Positions 58,347 to 64,000 of a stretch of DNA of 64,000 nucleotides are shown here, piece by piece (positions within the stretch are counted from its first letter, which is position 1; each line of letters starts with the position of its first letter). The stretch covers positions 1-64,000 of the forward strand of contig CAJNDS010000391.1 of the NCBI GenBank assembly GCA_905221605.1. The letters run 5' to 3'. A program made the position numbers and the translations under genes. This DNA is from Symbiodinium natans (taxonomy: Eukaryota > Sar > Dinophyceae > Suessiales > Symbiodiniaceae). The notes beneath the pieces are model-generated. The model had not been told where the DNA came from. It worked only from the letters and a program-made list of their open reading frames with translations, and did not search any database.

Positions 58347-58777
58347 CCCTAAACCCTAAACCTAAACCCTAAACCCGAAAACCCGAAACCCCGTACATCC
58401 CGCACCCTCTGTGCACTATTTGGGTAGTTCTCTCAAAGTTAGGACACTGGGTTTAGGGTTTAGGGTTTAAGGCTTAGGGTGTAGGGTCCCTTTGTGGAAT
58501 TGCTATTCTAAAGCGGCGATGAACATTTAGTGCGCAAAAAGGGACTGAGAACTTGCACAAACCTTCCTCCGCTTCTACTTTAGGTTTAGGCATTCGAGGT
58601 TGAGGGGTTCACAGCTTTGGGTCGCAACAAGAAGGACTTTAGGGTTTACTTTCTGATACATACGAAGCCCCAGGCCCTAAACACCACCGCCCACGGGCAA
58701 GTCTTCAACTAAAACTCGACCGAGAAAAAAACACCACAAACCCTACACTCGGAACCTATACTGCACTTGGAACCAAA

Positions 58778-58825
58778 AAGGGTTTAGGGTTTAGGGTTTA
58801 GGGTTTAGGGTTTAGGGTTTAGGAA
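58778..58825 (+). repeat. ITS block, G-orientation
   Basis: Seven perfect units; preceded by about 300 bp (58440-58770) without a supported gene. Confidence 0.94.
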
Positions 58826-58925
58826 AGTAGAAACGAGTTTAGTAAGCAAACCCTAAACCGGTTGAGGATTGAGGAGTTTAGGGTCTAGGGCCATATCAGC
58901 CCTAGGACTTCGGGGGATGTGGTCC

Positions 58926-59062
58926 CCTAAACCCTAAACCCTAAACCCTAAACCCTAAGCCCTAAGCCCTAAGCCCTAAACCCTAAACCCTAAACCCTAA
59001 ACCCTAAACCCTAACCCTAAACCCTAAACCCTAACCCTAAACCCTAAACCCTAAACCCTACG
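58926..59062 (-). repeat. Long ITS block, C-orientation, with CCCTAAG and CCCTAA units
   Basis: About 19 units. Confidence 0.95.
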
Positions 59063-59169
59063 TTTAGCCAGCAGGGCCGAACAAAAGCCACATGCACATC
59101 GCCCTCGCCTAGGCCATCCCAACTCAGATGCAGAGGACGGCACCAGCCTCATCGCTGTCGTGTCTAGGC

Positions 59170-59335
59170 TTTAAGGGTTTAGGGTTTAGAGGTAGGGTTT
59201 AGGGTTTAGGGTTTAGGGTTTAGGGTTTAGGGTTTAGGGTTTAGGGTTTAGGGTTTAGGGTTTAGGGTTTAGGGTTTAGGGTTTAGGGTTTAGGGTTTAG
59301 GGTTTAGGGTTTAGGTTTAGGGTTTAGAGTTTAGA
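59170..59335 (+). repeat. Very long ITS block, G-orientation
   Basis: About 22 units, 17 consecutive perfect ones from 59196. Opposed to the preceding array across about 100 bp. Confidence 0.97.
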
Positions 59336-59429
59336 GCTTGAAAATTGCGGGCTCGCGGTTTATGGGGCTTTGGGGCATTTCGGTTTGTCGGCTTCTTCAG
59401 CCCCTAAACCGTCCCAACCCTATAAACCC

Positions 59430-59560
59430 TATCAACCCGAATCCTAAACCCCAGTCCCAAACCCTAAACCCCAAACCCCAAACCCTAAACCCTAAACCCC
59501 AAACCCTAAACCCTAAACCCTAAACCCTAAACCCCAAACCCGAAACCCTAAACCCTTCTT
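59430..59560 (-). repeat. ITS block, C-orientation
   Basis: About 17 units, CCCCAAA-rich at the left. Confidence 0.94.
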
Positions 59561-59756
59561 CAGCGCCCTTTTACAAGGAAACAACATGCGCACACTCCCC
59601 AACAGCCATCCGAGTGCCCTGAATCCAGCCACACCTGGAGCCTAACCCATCCTAAGGCCTAGCCCGTAGCCCTAAACCCTAAACCCTATAAACCCTAAAG
59701 ACGAAACTCTTCTAGGGCCTCCTAAGGCACAGAAGACTTGGCGGCGAAGGCCTAAG

Positions 59757-60098
59757 CCCTAAAGCCCTAAAGCCCTAAAGCCCTAAAGCCCTAAAACCCT
59801 AAAACCCTAAAACCCTAGAACCCTAGAACCCTAAAACCCTAAAACCCTAAAACCCTAAAACCCTAAAACCCTAAAACCCTAAAACCCTAAAACCCTAAAA
59901 CCCTAAAACCCTAAAACCCTAAAACCCTAAAACCCTAAAACTAAACCCTAAAACCCTAAACCCTAAAACCCTAAAACCCTAAAACCCTAAAACCCTAAAA
60001 CCCTAAAACCCTAAAACCCTAAAACCCTAAAACCCTAAAACCCTAAAACCCTAAAACCCTAAAACCCTAAAACCCTAAAACCCTAAACCCTAACCCTA
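59757..60098 (-). repeat. Homogeneous octamer array (CCCTAAAA)n
   Basis: About 40 consecutive 8-bp units, starting with CCCTAAAG units at the left and showing only three heptamer interruptions. It is the largest single array in the window and differs from the telomere unit by one extra A. Confidence 0.97.
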
Positions 60099-60101
60099 AA
60101 C

Positions 60102-60210
60102 AAAAAGCTTCTTGACGGTTCTTGCCGGGAGTCAGGTTGTCCGTGTAGACAATGACCTGGCCGCCAGCACCGCCACCGGAAGTGTCCGGTTGATCTCGCG
60201 GGTGGGGGCC
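60102..60210 (-). CDS. Exon-like frame beside the octamer array (low confidence)
   Basis: Minus strand, 36 open codons with protein-like composition (GGQVIVYTDNLTPGKNRQEA near the end) from an acatag acceptor to a GTTTAG donor at the array edge (phase 1). Beyond the octamer array an acceptor GGCTTAG| at 59752 reopens a frame in the same phase (59751-59708). The + strand is also open over part of the span. No family recognised. Confidence 0.22.
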
Positions 60211-60237
60211 CTATGTTGGCCCTTGAACCCTCCGGGA

Positions 60238-60345
60238 GGGTTTAGGGTTTAGGGTTTAGGGTTTAGGGTTTAGGGTTTAGGGTTTAGGGTTTAGGGTTTA
60301 GGGTTTAGGGTTTAGGGTTTAGGGTTTAGGGTTTAGGGTTTAGGG
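60238..60345 (+). repeat. Long ITS block, G-orientation
   Basis: Fifteen perfect units. Confidence 0.97.
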
Positions 60346-60382
60346 CTGCTAGTTTATAGGGTTTAGGGGCGAGGCCTTACAG

Positions 60383-60478
60383 ACCATCTCCTTCAACCCG
60401 TCACGGAAAGATGTACAATATCACAGGAGGGCCTGGCTGCCCGAGGAAAAAGTTCCGGGCTTGGGGGCTGAAGTTTAG
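60383..60478 (+). CDS. Possible terminal exon (low confidence)
   Basis: After a good acceptor (gaggccttacag|) the + frame is open for 31 codons of charged, protein-like sequence (TISFNPSRKDVQYHRRAWLP) to TAG. Confidence 0.2.
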   Translation, partial: TISFNPSRKDVQYHRRAWLPEEKVPGLGAEV

Positions 60479-60497
60479 AGGGCTCGAGGTTTGCAGC

Positions 60498-60720
60498 CTC
60501 AACCCTAAACCCTAAACCCTAAACCCTGAACCCTAAACCCTAAACCCTAAACCCTAAACCCTAAACCCTAAACCCTATAAACCCTAAGCCCTAAGCCCTA
60601 AGCCCTAAGCCCTAAGCCCTAAGCCCTAAGCCCTAAGCCCTAAGCCCTAAGCCCTAAACCCTAAACCCTAAACCCTAAACCCTAAACCCAACCCTAAACC
60701 CTCAACCCTGGAAACTGTGG
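60498..60720 (-). repeat. ITS with homogenised CCCTAAG sub-array
   Basis: Ten normal units, then about 11 consecutive CCCTAAG (60580-60655), then normal units again. Confidence 0.96.
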
Positions 60721-60784
60721 CGCTCAGGGCTGCAATGATTTCAGGAAGACAACGGCGCTGGAGTGAAGCTGCTCGGGGCTTGTT

Positions 60785-61065
60785 GTAGGGTTTGGGGCTT
60801 AGGGTTTAGGGCTATGGTTTAGGGTTTAGGGGGTAGGGTTAGCGGCCTAGGTTAGGGGTTTAGGGGGTTTAGGGTTTAGGGTTAGGGGTTTAAGGCTTAT
60901 AGGGTTGAGGTTTTAGAGGTTTAGGGCTTTGGGGTTTAACGTTTAAGGTTTAGGGCTTTTCTAGTTGAGGTTTTTGAGTTTGGGGTTCAGGGTTAGGGGT
61001 TTAAGGTTTGGGGTTTAGGGCTTATAGGGTTGAGGGTTTAGAGGTTTAGGGTTTAGGGTTAAGGT
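60785..61065 (+). repeat. Extended degenerate G-orientation region
   Basis: Irregular TTTAGGG, TTAGGGG and TTGAGGG units. Confidence 0.88.
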
Positions 61066-61221
61066 GCAAGCTTCACATGCACCAAATACCATGAAGAGAC
61101 ACCGATGAATGTTCGCCCCGTCAACGAATTACAAGCGCGCCTCACTAAGACGAACGACTAAGCCAGCACAAGTGCATTCTACGGGCGTGGCGACCAAGAA
61201 TACTGTGAGCACATACCGATG

Positions 61222-61310
61222 GGTGGTTCTCTAGATTGAAGGAGGGGGGCGGGGAGGGGGGGTTCCCTTTAGGGTGCCGTGCCATATAAGGGGACCCTAT
61301 AACTTCTGCC
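61222..61310 (+). mobile_element. Hairpin related to the 36240 element (diverged)
   Basis: Left end 'tgggtggttctctaga' matches the 36240 terminus; the right end is not clear. Confidence 0.35.
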
Positions 61311-61493
61311 CGGATACAGCAGCGGTTCGTTGTGTCTCTCTGGTCGGTTGTTCTGCTGACGGAATTTATTGGGAGCTGGTCGTTGTCAATCGTACCGCGT
61401 TTTCGTGCCAAGCCAAAAGCATCATGCAGGGGGGAAGGAACCGGCTTAGGAAGGCCTTGAGCCTCAGTTTCGCTTGGGTTTCAGGGTTTAGGG

Positions 61494-61570
61494 TCCTAAA
61501 CCCTAAACCCTAAACCCTAACCCCTAAACCCTCAACCCTAAACCCCAAACCCTAAACCCTCAACCCTCAA
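61494..61570 (-). repeat. ITS block, C-orientation
   Basis: About ten units with CCCTCAA variants. The minus strand beyond it (61645-61562) and the + strand are both open. Confidence 0.92.
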
Positions 61571-61659
61571 AAGCGACTGATGCTGACAGGCCTGCGTCTC
61601 CATTCGTGTTGTCTTTGATGGTAAAGCTGCCGAACGCACCATCTGAGATGACCTGACTT

Positions 61660-61795
61660 GGGTTTAGGGCCTAGGGTTTAGGATTTAGGATTTAGGGTTT
61701 AGGGTTTACGGTTTAGGGCTTAGGGTTTAGGGCTTAGGGCTTAGGGTTCAGGGTTCAGTTCGGGGTTTAGGGTTCAGGCTTCAGAGCTTAGGGTG
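61660..61795 (+). repeat. Degenerate ITS, G-orientation
   Basis: About 18 irregular units. Confidence 0.88.
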
Positions 61796-61799
61796 AGGG

Positions 61800-62120
61800 C
61801 ATGGCGTGAACAGTTAAGATGACTTGAGGGCCACGACTTTAAATTGTAACCCCAGAGTCCCAAACCTATGAAGTCCCTATCCATACTTTGGAGTAGACCC
61901 TGGAACAAAGTATATGCTTTTTAGGTAACAAGTAGCTATAATAGGAACCCAGAACCAAAAAAAGTATTAAAGTGTAGAACTCCAAAACCCAGCTATAAGT
62001 CTTAAAGGCTTGGGGCTTCGCACCCTGCACCCTACTCAGTTCACCTCAAGCCCACTTTGCCCCTGACCCTATAGACCCCAAACACTAAAACCTAAAATCC
62101 CCTACGAAAGGGTTGAGGAT
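61800..62120. other. Spacer without recognisable feature
   Basis: Mildly A/T-rich, no ITS longer than two units and no credible ORF. Confidence 0.45.
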
Positions 62121-62127
62121 TTAGGGT

Positions 62128-62291
62128 CTAAGCCCAAACGAAGCCAGTCGTCTCGCACGCCGCCCGCCATCCGCGTCGCTGGGGCAGAGAGCCAAATGAG
62201 GCCACCCCCAGCCGAATAGCCTCAGCAGTCATGGTCGCAGCCAAAGTGTAGGGTTTGCAAACGTGCAAACCGTTCTTCACGAGGGACTCGG
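62128..62291 (-). CDS. Exon-like 53-codon frame to a stop (low confidence)
   Basis: Minus strand from 62291 (after a gcagcag acceptor) to TAG at 62128 is open with good composition, containing an internal ATG at 62232 in good context (MTAEAIRLGVASFGSLPQRR). It is either a terminal exon or a 34-aa ORF. No telomeric codons and no family recognised. Confidence 0.25.
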
Positions 62292-62628
62292 CTGCTGCCC
62301 CTTATTTTTGGCCCGGTTCACGTAAACCCTTAAGCCCCTCAACCCTTGTGCATCCGGACTCATTGCTGCCGGGGTCTTGCCCCTGAACCCTTTTTGTCAG
62401 GGGCCCCTAAACCCTAAACCCTATATGAACCCTAAACCCTAGATCCTAGACCCTACAACTTCAACTTGTTCTAAGGCTTCTGCAAGGCTTTTGGGGTCCT
62501 TAAGCACGCTTGGGGTTTTCCAGCTGAGGGTGTCACCGAATATTCATAGGAGGCTCTGAAAAAGATGGTACCGGTTGAAGTGGAGCCGTTATAAATGAGG
62601 GGCCCATAGCATATAGAGAACCCCAATC

Positions 62629-62835
62629 ATGAATTCTCAGCATGCGCAGCTGAAAGCCTATACCCTAAACTCCACGCCCCTCTATCAGCATGTAGATCTA
62701 CTTCAACGCGGAACCGTCAATCCGAAAACCCGCACATGCCGGCCGAGCATCGTATGCTATGTGCTTTCTCATACCTCAGCACGCGAAACCCCTAAAGCCC
62801 CATTAAGTCCCATTCTTGACAACCCTAAACCCTAA
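62629..62835 (+). CDS. Open frame from ATG, ending in an ITS (low confidence)
   Basis: ATG at 62629 opens 68 codons, ordinary composition except the last four residues, which come from telomeric repeats. Confidence 0.22.
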   Translation: MNSQHAQLKAYTLNSTPLYQHVDLLQRGTVNPKTRTCRPSIVCYVLSHTSARETPKAPLSPILDNPKP

Positions 62836-62907
62836 ACCCCAAAACCCTAAACCTTCAACCTCAGTGTTTCCTAGCCAAACCGGGGGGGCGACCCCCAGCC
62901 CTAAACC

Positions 62908-63120
62908 CTACGATGGCTTAGGAAGACCCAGGTGATTCGGGCCAACTTTGTTTCCACGCAATGCGCTTTGAAGGCCCTAAACCCTGAACCCCAAACCCTA
63001 TACCGCAAACCCTGGGCCCTGGCTTCAGGAACTTGAGTTCATGAAGTGGCCGCAATAAGGGTGCTGTGTTCTTTACTGCGCAACCCGTTTCTGGTAACTT
63101 CATGCTGACAGTAGCCGCAT
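62908..63120 (-). CDS. Two-exon model with a 34-nt telomere-like intron (hypothesis)
   Basis: Minus strand: 63120-63011 is open for 36 codons after a pyrimidine-rich acceptor (tgtcgtgaaag|), with good composition (VSMKLPETGCAVKNTAPLLR). It ends at AGG|GTTTGC. After 34 nt of degenerate telomeric sequence ending TTTAG, 62976-62908 continues in phase 0 for 22 codons to TAG. The whole segment is also open without splicing as far as 62918 in another frame, so the intron is not proven. No family recognised. Confidence 0.28.
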
Positions 63121-63154
63121 CTTTCACGACAAAAAAAAGGGGGAGCAAATGCCG

Positions 63155-63285
63155 AAACCCTAAACCCTAAACCCGGAACCCTTTTGCAACAGGCTTCGCA
63201 CTTAAACCCTAAACCCTAATTAAACCGAAACCCCAACCCTAAACCCTGAACCCCAAACCCTAAACCCTAAACCTCTAAACCCCGA
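63155..63285 (-). repeat. Degenerate ITS, C-orientation
   Basis: CCCTAAA, CCCGGAA and CCCCAAA units around short unique pieces. Confidence 0.88.
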
Positions 63286-63311
63286 AACCTAAATTGCAGG
63301 GAACGCCCTTT

Positions 63312-63445
63312 AGGGGTTTAGGGTTTTAGGGTTTTAGGGTTTAGGGTTTAGGGTTTAGGGTTTAGGGTTTAGGGTTTAGGGTTTAGGGTTTAGAGTGTAG
63401 GGTTTAGGGTTTAGGGTGTAGGGAATAGGATTTAGGGTCTAGGCC
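63312..63445 (+). repeat. ITS block, G-orientation
   Basis: Thirteen good units (63335-63395) then TGTAGGG and other variants. Confidence 0.94.
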
Positions 63446-63634
63446 TTAGGGTCCATCGGGCTACACAAGTTGCTTCAGGTAAGGAAGGGTTCTGCTGAAA
63501 CCTGTAAGACCCAAAACCCTCCAAACGCTAACAAGACCCCCGCGGCTTTGACAGCGACTTCCCAAAGCGACAAGCCCTAGACATCCCTAAGCCCACGCTG
63601 ACCCAGAGAGAGAAAGCTACAGCCAAGAACATCG

Positions 63635-63766
63635 TAGGGTAGTTTGAAGGCTCATATGGGCACTTGAACGGGGACCCCTTATATACCCCAAAAGACCCAA
63701 GGGCCCGTACTTCAGAACCCTTTCAAGAAAGCAAGGGACCACATGAACGGCCTATGCAACTAACCT
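63635..63766 (+). mobile_element. Hairpin element family B, copy 4
   Basis: Ends 'agggtagtttgaaggc' and 'tatgcaactaacct'; interior 'gtacttcagaaccctttc' and 'gcaagggaccacatgaa' match the other copies. Confidence 0.62.
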
Positions 63767-63851
63767 TAGACAAAAGTCAGATCTGGCACAGCTAAGGGTT
63801 TCTCGCGCAGGGCCAGGCTTCGGCAGGTCGAAGTAGCTCTGAAATTGTGGC

Positions 63852-63900
63852 TTAGGGTTTAGGGTTTAGGGTTTCGGATTTGGGGTATAGGGTTTAGGGT
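63852..63900 (+). repeat. ITS block, G-orientation
   Basis: About six units with TTTCGGA and TTTGGGG variants; followed by a G-run at 63939-63948. Confidence 0.9.
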
Positions 63901-64000
63901 TCAATTCTCATGGAGCTGCTTAGGGTTCTCAGGTTCTAGGGGGGGGGGGTGGTATGCAACTTCCTGAAGGGGGCCATCACGGCATGCCTGGCACGTCTGC

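Noticed and set aside
1-64000. CRISPR array (repeats separated by unique spacers)
   Set aside because: The repeat unit is a 7-bp telomere heptamer in variable-length blocks and both orientations, spacers are of irregular length, and there are no cas genes. The genome is eukaryotic.
1-64000. Numerous ORFs ending in Asn-Pro-Lys-Pro or containing Leu-Gly-Phe-Arg-Val
   Set aside because: These residues are the translations of CCCTAAA and TTTAGGG; such ends mark readthrough into repeats, not protein domains.

Overview
The window is eukaryotic nuclear DNA saturated with interstitial telomeric sequence (ITS). I count roughly 150 blocks of the Arabidopsis-type telomere heptamer. They appear on the + strand either as TTTAGGG ('G-orientation') or as CCCTAAA ('C-orientation'), are usually 30-130 bp long, and are separated by 80-400 bp of apparently unique sequence. 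Blocks in the two orientations are intermixed over the whole window. The heptamer occurs in plants, many green algae, chromerids and dinoflagellates. The scattered ITS, several families of small hairpin elements and an intact AP2-like protein with three domain-like units make an alveolate, most likely a dinoflagellate-type genome, my best guess. This is an inference; no rRNA, tRNA or organelle marker confirms it.

Layout. From 1 to about 30.9 kb and from about 34.9 kb to the end, ITS blocks alternate with short unique spacers. Into these are set at least a dozen families of roughly 80-150 bp palindromic elements. Family A is the best defined: six copies with long terminal inverted repeats (TIRs) and an 8-bp target-site-duplication-like (TSD-like) flank at every copy. 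Between about 30.93 and 34.90 kb lies the one region nearly free of ITS (only 33.31-33.38 and 33.47-33.53). It holds the two most credible genes, both on the minus strand: an AP2-like protein (31864-33249, open to about 33318) and a three-exon Lys/Glu-rich protein (34014-34884) whose sequence is an array of psi-K-x-E motifs.

The ITS-rich parts lack long ORFs. Many spacers nevertheless carry one open frame, 20-70 codons long, bounded by plausible splice signals. In several places neighbouring spacers join in phase when the telomeric block between them is removed (for example 6217-6558, 8590-9473, 26265-26787, 36446-36836, 42722-43043, 48174-48538, 62908-63120). The G-orientation repeat read in the sense direction supplies both ends of a GT-AG intron (GTTTAG at the donor, TTTAG at the acceptor). 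I list the best of these as low-confidence gene models: in 64 kb searched in six frames some such joins arise by chance, and spacers are often open on both strands.

Central hypothesis: telomeric repeats here are inserted sequence, not only relics of chromosome ends. A few blocks are flanked by exact 8-bp duplications (24937/25002, 36370/36441, 28597/28642), one sits inside the loop of a family A hairpin, and some appear to lie within, and perhaps act as, introns. Function is assigned by eye only; no database search was possible.
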